Assembly (NCBI GenBank): GCA_035378955.1
Contig: DAOSUS010000002.1
Span: forward strand, 1-64,000
Origin: Candidatus Hydrogenedens sp.
GTDB taxonomy: Bacteria; Hydrogenedentota; Hydrogenedentia; Hydrogenedentales; Hydrogenedentaceae
Reading direction: 5' to 3'
DNA: 64,000 bases
How positions within the stretch are numbered: position 1 is the first letter of the stretch; every line of letters begins with the position of its first letter. The notes below the pieces were generated by a model that saw nothing but the letters and a program-made list of their open reading frames with translations, was not told the origin of the DNA and did not search any database. Shown here one piece after another: positions 35,986-44,424 of the stretch. A program made the translations under genes and the position numbers.

Positions 35986-38283
35986 ATGAAACATAGATTT
36001 TTCCTCCTATCATTTATGCTCGTTGTTATTCTCACAGCGTTCCCTTGTTTTGCTGGGGAAAAAATTTCGTTCCGTCTGCGAATTCAAGTTCAAGGTGGAG
36101 GGACAGTAAATCCCGGTGTCGGAGATTTCTATTATGAAGCCGGGACATACGCATTTATAAACGCTGTCCCGAATGCCGACTGGGCATTTGACCACTGGGA
36201 GGGTGCTATTACCGGGACGGATTTGTTCGCTCAAATTCGCATGGATGGCAATAGAACCGTAACTGCGGTATTTGTCCCTGCGGTTTGGCGGTTAACTTTA
36301 GAGCATATTGGTAATGCTACGGGTTTCACATCGTTCTCGCCGGGAGTTTACGGTTTTAAGGATGGAGATAAGGTCTCTTTAAGTGCTGGTACATCGCCGG
36401 GTGTTTATTTTGGGGGTTGGAGGGGTGATGTTGCCAGTAATGAAGAGTTTATTCAGTTTGTTATGAATTCTAACAAATATATAACCGCACGCTTTACCAA
36501 TACAGGCTATACGCTTAATATCAGTGTAATAGGACCCGGGGGAACAACTCCTTTGCATGGGACACCGCATCGTTATTCGGAAGGTTTATCTATTTTTGTC
36601 TACTCTTATTCAAATGACCCATTATGGCGGTTTGACCATTGGGAAGGGGATATCGGTAATAATGAACCCCGATACTATATTTTGTTGGAATTAACTATGG
36701 ACCAGGACCGAAATATTACGGCGGTATTCATTGAAAAACCCTGGTATAACCTTAAATTGGAGATAATTGGCGAAGGAGGTGTTTCTTTTACAAAAGGTTT
36801 TGAAGAGCCCATAATTTTATCCACAGGTATCCACGAATTTAGTATTATTGAGTGGACATATATCCGATGTGAAAGAATAATAACTTCGCCTACATGGAAA
36901 TTCCTCCGCTGGGAAGGGGATTTCGGCGATACATTACCTACCTATCAGCGGTGCGCCTTTTCTATGGACAGGGACCGTTATGTCCGTTGTATTTTTACCA
37001 ATTTGACCCAAGTGCCGAATGTTATAGGGACAAGTCGCAATACCGCAGAAACGATTATAACAAGCACGGATTTAACTGTCGGGGATATTACAGAATTATG
37101 TAGTGATGATTATCCTTCGGGATATGTTATAGACCAGAACCCATCCGCAGGGACAACGGTGGAGATAGGAAATTCTGTATCGCTCTGGGTGTCCACAGGA
37201 CCCTGCCCTGTATCGGTACCGAATGTGATTGGAATGTCTCGAGGAGAAGCAGAAGATATAATCGTAGCCGCCAATTTAAAATTAGGGAGCATAACAGAGC
37301 AATGCAATGATGAAATAGAACAGGATAGAGTTATTAGTCAAAATCCCTCCGCCGGGGAACAATTATCCCCCGGTAGTTTTGTAAATATTGTGGTATCTTC
37401 GGGACCCTGTCCCGAAGGGATAATAGAAGGTGAAGGAGTAACGGAAGGCGAAGGGATAATAGAAGGTGAAGGAGCAGTGGAAGGCGAAGGTTGTATCTGG
37501 ACGGCAACATGCCCCAATTTTGATTATGAAGGGATGAAAATAGGAAGTTATGTTGGACAGTTATGGGCTAACTGTGATGTTAATCAGTCCGCTATCCCAG
37601 ACGCATGGGAAATAGAAGTAGTCAAATACCTGCTTTGCAACCCTCAGGGGATATGGGAAAATGAGTTTATCTGTAAGTTTATCGAGAACTATCAACAACT
37701 ACAAAAAGAGCCCTATTTCCACTCTTCCTATTATCTTTTTCGTCATGTCTTGACAGGACTTCTAACCATCGGAACAAATATAGATGTTATAAAGGATAGA
37801 TTTTTACTCTCAAAAAACTATTCTGCCTTTGAGTATCCATCGGATAATTTTCCGTTACTGCCCGATGCCGATATTGATAATGATGGATTAACCAACTATG
37901 AGGAATATCTCATGGTAGCTGAACTTAATGGGAATAAAGATGCCTTTGTTAAAAATATTTTCAATCCTTCGCTTATCCCTCCCATTCACACCGGGGATAT
38001 AAATCAGGATAACAAGATAGATTTGGGAGAATTACTTCGCATTATTCAGTTTTTAAATTCTTCCGGATTTCATTGTGAAGAAGGAACGGAAGATGGTTAT
38101 GCACCGGGTTATGACGAAAGTTTTGATTTCTCCTGTCCCCGACATGCTGCTGATTATTTACCCCCAGACTGGCATATCAGCCTTGAAGAAATTCTTCGTA
38201 TGATACAGTTTTTTAATTCAAACGGCTATCGGGTTTGCCCGTTTATTTCAGAAGATAACTACTGTCCCATTTTTTTGAATTAA
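35986..38283 (+). CDS. Secreted InlB-repeat / PASTA / EG-linker / dockerin-like protein
   Basis: The 765-residue exported protein has a signal peptide (about 1-24). About four divergent InlB B-repeat units follow (30-335), each with the W.FDHWEG and NRTVTAVF patterns. Two PASTA-like domains (about 341-475) each begin with VPNVIG and contain QNPSAG. A Glu-Gly-rich linker made of EGEG units (about 480-500) and a mixed region come next. The C-terminus has two dockerin/EF-hand-like modules (about 670-765) with GDINQDNKIDLGELLRIIQF and WHISLEEILRMIQFFN. The C-terminal pair probably binds calcium and may anchor or sort the protein. The function is unknown. Confidence 0.82.
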   Translation: MKHRFFLLSFMLVVILTAFPCFAGEKISFRLRIQVQGGGTVNPGVGDFYYEAGTYAFINAVPNADWAFDHWEGAITGTDLFAQIRMDGNRTVTAVFVPAVWRLTLEHIGNATGFTSFSPGVYGFKDGDKVSLSAGTSPGVYFGGWRGDVASNEEFIQFVMNSNKYITARFTNTGYTLNISVIGPGGTTPLHGTPHRYSEGLSIFVYSYSNDPLWRFDHWEGDIGNNEPRYYILLELTMDQDRNITAVFIEKPWYNLKLEIIGEGGVSFTKGFEEPIILSTGIHEFSIIEWTYIRCERIITSPTWKFLRWEGDFGDTLPTYQRCAFSMDRDRYVRCIFTNLTQVPNVIGTSRNTAETIITSTDLTVGDITELCSDDYPSGYVIDQNPSAGTTVEIGNSVSLWVSTGPCPVSVPNVIGMSRGEAEDIIVAANLKLGSITEQCNDEIEQDRVISQNPSAGEQLSPGSFVNIVVSSGPCPEGIIEGEGVTEGEGIIEGEGAVEGEGCIWTATCPNFDYEGMKIGSYVGQLWANCDVNQSAIPDAWEIEVVKYLLCNPQGIWENEFICKFIENYQQLQKEPYFHSSYYLFRHVLTGLLTIGTNIDVIKDRFLLSKNYSAFEYPSDNFPLLPDADIDNDGLTNYEEYLMVAELNGNKDAFVKNIFNPSLIPPIHTGDINQDNKIDLGELLRIIQFLNSSGFHCEEGTEDGYAPGYDESFDFSCPRHAADYLPPDWHISLEEILRMIQFFNSNGYRVCPFISEDNYCPIFLN

Positions 38284-38380
38284 TCCTAAAAATTGTGAAA
38301 TAAATTCGTCTTCCTCTACAATATCTCTTACAATTCGCAAAATACTTTATCCACAACTTACCTATAGAAAATCTTTCACT

Positions 38381-39541
38381 ATGAGTAAAAAATTGCCTTT
38401 TTTATGTTTCCTTGTTTTACAAGTATGCATACAATCCATAATTTATGCGGAACCCCTTTTCGAAAAGGATTACAAAACAAGTAGTTTCCCTGAAACAAAA
38501 ATCGTCCGATATAGAGTTTTGAGCCATCATAGCGAACAAAAGGGCTATATCTTTGCTTTTACAGGAAAAATTCTGAAGGGTCGGGTTACTATTCAAATCG
38601 AAGACACAAAAAAGAACATTATTGAAAAAAAAGAAATCCCTGCTTTCTCATTTCTTCACTGGCACTTTATATTACCCGAAGAAAAGGAACTGGATAATAT
38701 CTATATATCACTACATCTTCAAGAGATGGTAGGAAATGTTTATGCTGTTGTTGTTCCTGCTGTAAAAAACCAACAGGTATACATTGCCCAGAGTATTGTT
38801 GTTATCGTGAACCTACTTTTATTTTTCGCCTGTATCTATATTATCAAAAGGCAGTCTCTTTCTATTTCATGGTGGAGTTGGGGAATATTCCTTGGAATTA
38901 TCGCAAAAATTCTCTTTTATATTGTGGATTATGTTGACTTTCTGCCTACTACACTTTTAGTTAGTTCCACAACTCTGGATGATGATATTTCGGACTATCT
39001 TTTTTCGATGTATATCTCTTTAAGGGAAACTGCTATTCTGTTTTTGATATTGGGCTTCTTCTCAAGTAGATTATTATCTATAGAACAGAAAAAACAAACC
39101 GCTATAAGTATCTCTCTGGGAATGGTTATTATATTCTTAACTTTTCTTGTGCTTGAAGGGATATTGAAAACATTTCAATTCGTTCCATCTTTAAGTATAT
39201 CCCGCTATTCTCTGGCTCTTTTCTCTGTGCAGGTAGCACGAACACCTTTTTATCATTTTCTTATTCCATTACGCAATGTAATTCTATTGGGACTAGGGTT
39301 CAGTGCTTTTTACTTTGCGTTATCAGGGACAATGAACGCAGAGAAAAGAACTGTTTTGCACGGTATATTAATATTTATTATCACAGAAGCCGTGCTTATC
39401 TATTTTGAAAAATCTTATTTTGTCTATCATAATTCAAGTTGGTGGAGTATCGTTTTACTATTGGTAATAAGTTTCTTCCCTGTGTTCATTTATAAATTTA
39501 AAACGCTTATATATCCCGAAACTTCCCCCGATAAAAAATAA
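38381..39541 (+). CDS. Seven-TM membrane protein with exported domain
   Basis: The 386-residue protein has a signal peptide (about 1-23), a ~105-residue exported beta-rich domain, then seven hydrophobic helices between about 130 and 375 and a short charged tail. The topology resembles 7TMR-DISM receptors but no cytoplasmic signalling domain is attached. I do not recognise the family. It is co-directional with its neighbours, 97 bp after the repeat-rich secreted protein. Confidence 0.7.
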   Translation: MSKKLPFLCFLVLQVCIQSIIYAEPLFEKDYKTSSFPETKIVRYRVLSHHSEQKGYIFAFTGKILKGRVTIQIEDTKKNIIEKKEIPAFSFLHWHFILPEEKELDNIYISLHLQEMVGNVYAVVVPAVKNQQVYIAQSIVVIVNLLLFFACIYIIKRQSLSISWWSWGIFLGIIAKILFYIVDYVDFLPTTLLVSSTTLDDDISDYLFSMYISLRETAILFLILGFFSSRLLSIEQKKQTAISISLGMVIIFLTFLVLEGILKTFQFVPSLSISRYSLALFSVQVARTPFYHFLIPLRNVILLGLGFSAFYFALSGTMNAEKRTVLHGILIFIITEAVLIYFEKSYFVYHNSSWWSIVLLLVISFFPVFIYKFKTLIYPETSPDKK

Positions 39542-39690
39542 GTATTCCCATATTGGACAATATACATACAGGCTTACTAAAGATTGCCCTTTTTTACAAA
39601 TTGTGTGGAAATCAATATAATATTTTTTTAAAAAAGGGGAGCCTTTGAAGTAATATATTTATATAATCGAAATTAATCAGGAGGAATTCT

Positions 39691-40053
39691 ATGACACACA
39701 CTACAAATCCTGAAGAAAGAAGGAAGTATCCCCGCAGTAAACACGGTCTGAAAATTCCCATTGAATCTAAAGGACCGGGAATACTTAATCATGTGGACAA
39801 CATCAGTGCCAATGGCGTTTTGTGCCATACGGTTCAGCCCATCCCACTAATGACACGGATGCAAATCGTAGTAGAACTTCCGAAACCTTCGAAACATCGC
39901 ATTCAGGCAGAAGGTATTGTTGTGCGTTGTAATAAAGATAAATTGGGAGACGACCATTTTAAAGTAGGCATTGTTTTTACACGCATAGATGAAAAGGACC
40001 AGGAAAAAATACGCGAATTTGTTGAACATAGCCTTTCTAAAAAAGATAATTAG
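39691..40053 (+). CDS. PilZ-domain protein
   Basis: The 120-residue single-domain protein has the PilZ motifs for cyclic di-GMP: RRKYPR (RxxxR, about 11-16) and DNISANG (D/NxSxxG, about 35-41), followed by the six-stranded barrel pattern and a C-terminal helix. It would act as a small second-messenger adaptor. AGGAGG precedes the ATG. The NAD kinase gene follows after 16 bp, suggesting a shared transcript. Confidence 0.9.
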   Translation: MTHTTNPEERRKYPRSKHGLKIPIESKGPGILNHVDNISANGVLCHTVQPIPLMTRMQIVVELPKPSKHRIQAEGIVVRCNKDKLGDDHFKVGIVFTRIDEKDQEKIREFVEHSLSKKDN

Positions 40054-40069
40054 ATAAAGTATTTTATAT

Positions 40070-40879
40070 ATGATTAACGAAGTGGGCGCTATAAAAGAAA
40101 AACGCGGGAGAAAAAAAAGAAAAATAATTGATAGTTCTGAAAAAAGAATTCTTCTGTTCGGAAAAGATGTTAAAGAAATTATTCCCCTGTTTAAGAATTT
40201 CCCTCAATTGAAAATCGTTCAAGAAAACCCGGATTTTGTTTTAAGTTATGGAGGAGATGGCACACTCCTTTCTGCAGAATATTTATATCCGCATATCCCT
40301 AAAATTCCCGTATTAAAAAGTTTGCGAGGACATCGGTGCATTCACCATCCCCCAAAAGAGGTATTAAAAAGATTAACAGAGGATAAACTCGTCCCGTATC
40401 GTTATATGAAATTAGTTTGCTCTGTTTATCCCGGGGGAACAACAAATCCATCGCATCAGTTTGAAGCCCTAAATGAAGTAATGGTAGAGAAAGGTAAAAT
40501 TAATACCGCTGTCCGATTTAAAATATGGATTGATGGTATCTCTTACGAAGGGGAGGATAGGGATATACTCGGTGATGGATTCATGATTAGCACCCCTTTT
40601 GGTAGCACGGCATACTTTTCTAATGTTACACGGGGTATTTTCTGGAATGGAATCGGCATTGCGTTTTTGGCGACTTCAGAAGCTGTAACGCACATGATTT
40701 TATCGGAAGACACTTTGGTTGAGGTAAAAATAACAAGAGGACCTGCTGTTCTTGCTCATGATAATGCCCCGGAATCGATACCGTTAGAAGAAGGGGATAT
40801 TCTTGTTGTAAAAAAATCTCCAAAAGATGCTATTATCTATTCTTGTGGAGTAGTGCATAAATTATCCGAACCCTTCTAA
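40070..40879 (+). CDS. nadK: NAD(+)/NADH kinase
   Basis: The enzyme phosphorylates NAD to NADP. The 269-residue protein contains the GGDGT motif (61-65), the ALNEVMVE segment and the diagnostic DGFMISTPFGSTAYFSN glycine/serine region. The N-terminus (KEKRGRKKRKI) is unusually basic. The length is normal to slightly short for the family. It lies directly behind the PilZ gene. Confidence 0.9.
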   Translation: MINEVGAIKEKRGRKKRKIIDSSEKRILLFGKDVKEIIPLFKNFPQLKIVQENPDFVLSYGGDGTLLSAEYLYPHIPKIPVLKSLRGHRCIHHPPKEVLKRLTEDKLVPYRYMKLVCSVYPGGTTNPSHQFEALNEVMVEKGKINTAVRFKIWIDGISYEGEDRDILGDGFMISTPFGSTAYFSNVTRGIFWNGIGIAFLATSEAVTHMILSEDTLVEVKITRGPAVLAHDNAPESIPLEEGDILVVKKSPKDAIIYSCGVVHKLSEPF

Positions 40880-40982
40880 TTAAAAGTCCTACCTGTTTGC
40901 TTTTTTATAAAAAATTAGGTGTTGAGACCGTATTTATTTAAGGGTTAATACTTGACTTGCAATATTCGTAAATAATTGATAT

Positions 40983-41009
40983 ATATTGTAATTGCAAAAA
41001 TTACAATAT
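40983..41009. repeat. AT-rich inverted repeat before the zinc-ribbon gene
   Basis: Arms ATATTGTAATT (40983-40993) and AATTACAATAT (40999-41009) pair over 11 bp around the loop GCAAA. It lies in the 232-bp gap between nadK and the gene at 41112 and could be an operator or a weak hairpin. No T-run follows. Confidence 0.5.
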
Positions 41010-41111
41010 TTTAATAATAGAAATTTCAAAATATATGTTGCAAAAATGAGGCACTTATATTATAATAATAATGATATAATTTTGTTAATATTATAATTAT
41101 ATTTAATAATT

Positions 41112-41609
41112 ATGATAAGGAAAAAGATTATGTTGTACCATAAAGAAATAAGTGAAACATATCATGTGATGTGTTCTTGTGGGCAGATATATCCTATTGT
41201 CAAGCCGGACTTGATTGAACAATTAACCTGTGGTGTATGTGGAAAGATTATTAAAATCAATCAAGAAAATTTGCTTGAGCCCAATGAGAGCAACACAGCC
41301 ATCTACCGAAAATTAAAAAACCACCCTCCTATGGAACGAATTGTTGAAGGGGTTCGTCTCATTAAAGAGGGAAAATGGGAACTGGCTCTTCCCTTGTTCC
41401 AATCGGTGGTAATTGAAAACAAGCCCGTGCGCGAAGCCTTTTATGGATTGGGCTATTGTTATTACAGAGAAAAAGAATATTTAGATAGTCTTGCTTTCCT
41501 TGGTGTTGCAATGTATTTAGGACATCCTCATGCCCAAGCCTTGTATGAGAAAGTAAAACAAATATTAAAAATTGACGAGAGCAATATACCTACGAAATTA
41601 GAAGAGTAA
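41112..41609 (+). CDS. Zinc-ribbon plus TPR-like small protein
   Basis: The 165-residue protein starts with a zinc-ribbon-like pair of Cys motifs (Cys21, Cys23 and Cys40, Cys43, in MCSCGQ and LTCGVCGKI). The C-terminal half (about 75-150) has TPR-like helices (GKWELALPLFQSVV, REAFYGLGYCYYREKEYLDSLAFLG). No signal or membrane segment is seen. I do not recognise a named family; an adaptor role would fit the fold. The next gene is 227 bp away. Confidence 0.65.
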   Translation: MIRKKIMLYHKEISETYHVMCSCGQIYPIVKPDLIEQLTCGVCGKIIKINQENLLEPNESNTAIYRKLKNHPPMERIVEGVRLIKEGKWELALPLFQSVVIENKPVREAFYGLGYCYYREKEYLDSLAFLGVAMYLGHPHAQALYEKVKQILKIDESNIPTKLEE

Positions 41610-41836
41610 TTTTATTTGTTATTTTTGACACGACCTTCCGATAATAAGTTTTCCTGCTTTCAAAAATTGCGCACTTGAAATGCACCTATTCTCTCTAATT
41701 AAACTATTACAATATTGGCAATGTCTGTTAATTATTATTTATACGATAGACAGGATAAGAATATACTATTTGAAACAACATTCGATTAATAACATTATAA
41801 TTATTGAATTATAAAAACCAACAGAAGGAGGTCATT

Positions 41837-42619
41837 ATGAGTTATCAGTATCTACTAACAGAGAAAGTAAATGCGAGTTTCTGGATTATACTGAACCGAC
41901 CCAAAGCGAATGCTCTTTCTCGGGAACTATTGGCAGAAATTTACAACGCTATTGAAGAAGCCGAGAAAGACCCGAATGTGAGGGCTGTGATTATCACGGG
42001 AGGTGAAGGAAAATTTTTTGCGGCAGGTGCAGATATTCCGACCATAGCAGAGGATTTAGATAACCCAATGGGAGAAGGGAAAATGCTTGCTCAGGGGATA
42101 AAAACGATGGACCGTATTGAAGCATGCACAAAGCCGGTGATTGCTGCGATTAACGGGTTTGCTTTAGGTGGAGGATGTGAATTAGCACTTGCCTGCCATA
42201 TTCGAATTGCTTCGGCAAATGCAACAATGGGTCAACCTGAAATTAATTTGGGTATTATTCCCGGTTGGGGTGGGACATTTCGTCTTCCCCGTGTTATAGG
42301 AGAAGGTAGAGCCATGGATTTAATACTAACAGGTAGAAGCATATCCGCCGAAGAGGCGTTACAATATGGCTTGGTGAGCAAGGTTATTCCTCCTGAAGAG
42401 TTGAAAAGAACAGCACAAGAATTAGCAGACCTACTTGCAAGCAAGCCACCCGTGGCTCTTCGTGAACTCATTTTATTGCAGAAAAAGCGAATAGCAGAAC
42501 CGTCTCATGCGGCAGATTACGAAAAATCAGCCTTTGAGAAATGTGCCAAATCGTCAGATGCTCGAGAAGGTGTAGAAGCATTCTTAAATAAACGCACACC
42601 CCAGTTTAAGGGTGTATAA
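41837..42619 (+). CDS. Enoyl-CoA hydratase/isomerase family protein
   Basis: The 260-residue crotonase-fold protein has the oxyanion-hole segments KFFAAGADI and INGFALGGGCELA. The two catalytic glutamates of hydratases are at Glu115 (GCELA) and Glu135 (GQPEINLG). GWGGTFRLPRVIG and the C-terminal helix complete the fold. It probably hydrates 2-enoyl-CoA in beta-oxidation or a related pathway. The ATG at 41837 follows AAGGAGG; an in-frame ATG at 41804 has no ribosome site. No other fatty-acid gene is adjacent. Confidence 0.92.
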   Translation: MSYQYLLTEKVNASFWIILNRPKANALSRELLAEIYNAIEEAEKDPNVRAVIITGGEGKFFAAGADIPTIAEDLDNPMGEGKMLAQGIKTMDRIEACTKPVIAAINGFALGGGCELALACHIRIASANATMGQPEINLGIIPGWGGTFRLPRVIGEGRAMDLILTGRSISAEEALQYGLVSKVIPPEELKRTAQELADLLASKPPVALRELILLQKKRIAEPSHAADYEKSAFEKCAKSSDAREGVEAFLNKRTPQFKGV

Positions 42620-42667
42620 AACATTCTCTTCTACCCTTTTCAAATAAGATATAAAATCAAGTGATAC

Positions 42668-42870
42668 CCTGCAAGATACATAGATAATAGATTGATATTT
42701 TTATACACATCTGATATAGGAATAGAATATTCCAAAAGTCCTGCCAAGATACATAGACAATAGATTGATATTGTTATACACCGAATTTTTTCACATATCC
42801 TTTTCTAATCATTAATCATTTACCATTAACCATTAATTTTTATACACTGAATTTTTTCACATATCCTTTT
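42668..42870. repeat. Interspersed 41-bp and 31-bp direct repeats
   Basis: The unit containing AGATACATAGA and AATAGATTGATATT is at 42668-42708 and 42740-42781 with about three differences. The unit TTATACAC-GAATTTTTTCACATATCC is at 42774-42804 and 42840-42870 with one difference. The two units share TTATACAC and overlap at 42774-42781, so the region looks like a staggered duplication. Confidence 0.7.
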
Positions 42871-42880
42871 TTTTAAAAAT

Positions 42881-42908
42881 GTAGGAGCGAAACATGTTTC
42901 ACCCTAAC
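42881..42908. repeat. REP-like palindrome GTAGGAGCGAAAC
   Basis: A 12-bp perfect palindrome GAAACATGTTTC (42889-42900) with flanks GTAGGAGC on the left and ACCCTAAC on the right. The outer frame matches the other REP-like copies in this window. Confidence 0.6.
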
Positions 42909-42994
42909 AATGTAATAATTGCATATCAATTTTATAATGGGGATTTGCGATATTGATAGGGCATTAACGGGATATAGATTTTCCCGTCAGGATA

Positions 42995-43022
42995 GGAGGG
43001 CGATTGGTCAATCGCCCCTACA
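42995..43022. repeat. REP-like palindrome GGGCGATTG
   Basis: Arms GGGCGATTG (42998-43006) and CAATCGCCC (43009-43017) around GT, followed by CTACA. In inverse orientation this equals the 30258-30286 copy, apart from the centre. It is 90 bp from the preceding palindrome. Confidence 0.75.
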
Positions 43023-43096
43023 AGACATTTTATTATCAGGGGCACTGCCCGTGCAGACGGGATTAGAACGGGTAAAGCATAGTTTGGTTGTTAATA

Positions 43097-43168
43097 TCCC
43101 ATGTGTCCTATGTGTCCCCTATGTCCCATGTGTCCCATGTGTCCCATCCGTCCCATAAGTCCTATTTA
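43097..43168. repeat. 9-bp tandem repeat, eight units
   Basis: Eight consecutive 9-bp units with the consensus TCCCATGTG (variants TCCTATGTG, TCCCCTATG, TCCCATCCG, TCCCATAAG). The period is exact. It may vary in copy number between strains. Confidence 0.85.
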
Positions 43169-43263
43169 GCTTAATCCGCGGATGGAAAACGGATTTTCTG
43201 TTCCTTTTCATTGGTGAGTATGGACAGGGTGTCAATTTTTAAAAAGGAAAATTGAATTGGACA

Positions 43264-44325
43264 TTAAATGACTTCCAGGAAATCGCGGTTTGGTAAAGTA
43301 GAATAAGGTTGATGGGGTTCGGTTTGATACCAATAAGCCACAGAGGCTATATCGTCTTGGAGGGGCAAATATCGCCCGCCACTACGCCAACCTAATGCTT
43401 GTAGAGTAACGCGAAGGTCCTTGTCAAAACAGATGGGGTCCGTGATGTGCCAGCGATACATTCCAAACCTTTGCTGGGAACGGTAAGAGCCATCGGGCTT
43501 TATAACTTGGTGTAAGCCTGAATATGGCGTGCAAAAGGGGACATATTGTCCTCCACGGTCAAAATTATATGAGCCGCAGAAATAATCTTCTGTACCGGTT
43601 CCGCAGATGGTAGGCCAGGTATCGCCATCAATGTAAAATTTTACCTCTCCTTCTCCCCACCAGCCACAATTGTTGGACTGCCACGCCAGATAAGTGCCGA
43701 CATATTTCCCTTTTCCGCAAACATTATCTAACAGTGTATAAACCTTTTTATAGGGGAGTGGATTTTCACGGTGCCAGTGTGCGTGCAGGTATAAAGTATT
43801 TTCTGAAACATCGGTAAGGCAATAATCAATTTGATAATACAGGACTACTTCCTCGAAGCCAATATTCTCCAGAGTTATTTTGCATCGTTTTCGAAATGGC
43901 ATAGGGAAGTAGCCATTGAATGCACTGCCGGGATTGACACATATTGCCAGAGAATTTAAAGGTGCATATTCACACCAGCCCATCCCGAAAAAGTCGCCTA
44001 ATGGTGTTTCAATACTTGGATTTTCTTCATTGTCCCAATAGAACCTTAATATCTGATGTCGCCAATTCCCTGTAGGGGTTAGCCAGATATGCTGAATGAT
44101 TCCCGAATCCTGAATGTCTGCAAGGATTTCTGTTGTGCCTGCAGGTATTTTTATATAAGGGGATATTTTCCATCCCTGGCCTAAATCGCGTGCACAGGAG
44201 GAAGCGGGTCCTTCTGTTGCCATACCTCCTTTTCCTTTTTCTCCTGTGCGGTTTTCGGGGGTGATGGCTCGAGATTGTGCAAGGGATGGAGTAAATAAAT
44301 GGTTCATCGGGATATTAATAAACAT
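43264..44325 (-). CDS. GH172-type glycoside hydrolase (DUF2961)
   Basis: The 353-residue protein matches DUF2961, now glycoside hydrolase family 172, whose characterised members act on fructo- or arabinofuranosides. The segments ISPYIKIPAG, IQHIWLTPTGNWRHQILRFY, WGEGEVKFYIDGDTWPTI and GTGTEDYFCGSYNF are typical. The acidic residues of the last two segments are candidate catalytic glutamates. The ATG at 44325 follows AGAAGGA; an upstream ATG (44373) lacks a site. No signal peptide is clear, so it may act inside the cell. It lies 99 bp behind metH. Confidence 0.85.
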   Translation of the reverse strand: MFINIPMNHLFTPSLAQSRAITPENRTGEKGKGGMATEGPASSCARDLGQGWKISPYIKIPAGTTEILADIQDSGIIQHIWLTPTGNWRHQILRFYWDNEENPSIETPLGDFFGMGWCEYAPLNSLAICVNPGSAFNGYFPMPFRKRCKITLENIGFEEVVLYYQIDYCLTDVSENTLYLHAHWHRENPLPYKKVYTLLDNVCGKGKYVGTYLAWQSNNCGWWGEGEVKFYIDGDTWPTICGTGTEDYFCGSYNFDRGGQYVPFCTPYSGLHQVIKPDGSYRSQQRFGMYRWHITDPICFDKDLRVTLQALGWRSGGRYLPLQDDIASVAYWYQTEPHQPYSTLPNRDFLEVI

Positions 44326-44424
44326 AAGGCATTCCTTCTCATTATTAGGAATAATTAATTTTAAAAATATCATATCAAAGCGATAGTTGATTTTCTATTT
44401 TTTGTCGGCATGAAGTCTTTTTTA

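Larger units (their letters stand above)
42620..43263. other. Gene-free, repeat-rich intergenic region
   Basis: This 644-bp stretch between two convergent genes has no convincing gene. It contains, in order, a ~41-bp imperfect direct repeat, a 31-bp repeat starting TTATACAC, two REP-like palindromes and a 9-bp tandem array. An open frame through 42919-43158 is only the tandem array read in one frame. Confidence 0.7.

Noticed and set aside
42668..42870. CRISPR-like array
   Set aside because: Repeats are imperfect, only two copies each, unevenly spaced, and no cas gene is present.
42919..43158. Open frame with a VPCVP-type repeat
   Set aside because: It is the 9-bp tandem array and a REP-like palindrome read through; there is no ribosome site and no homology-like pattern.
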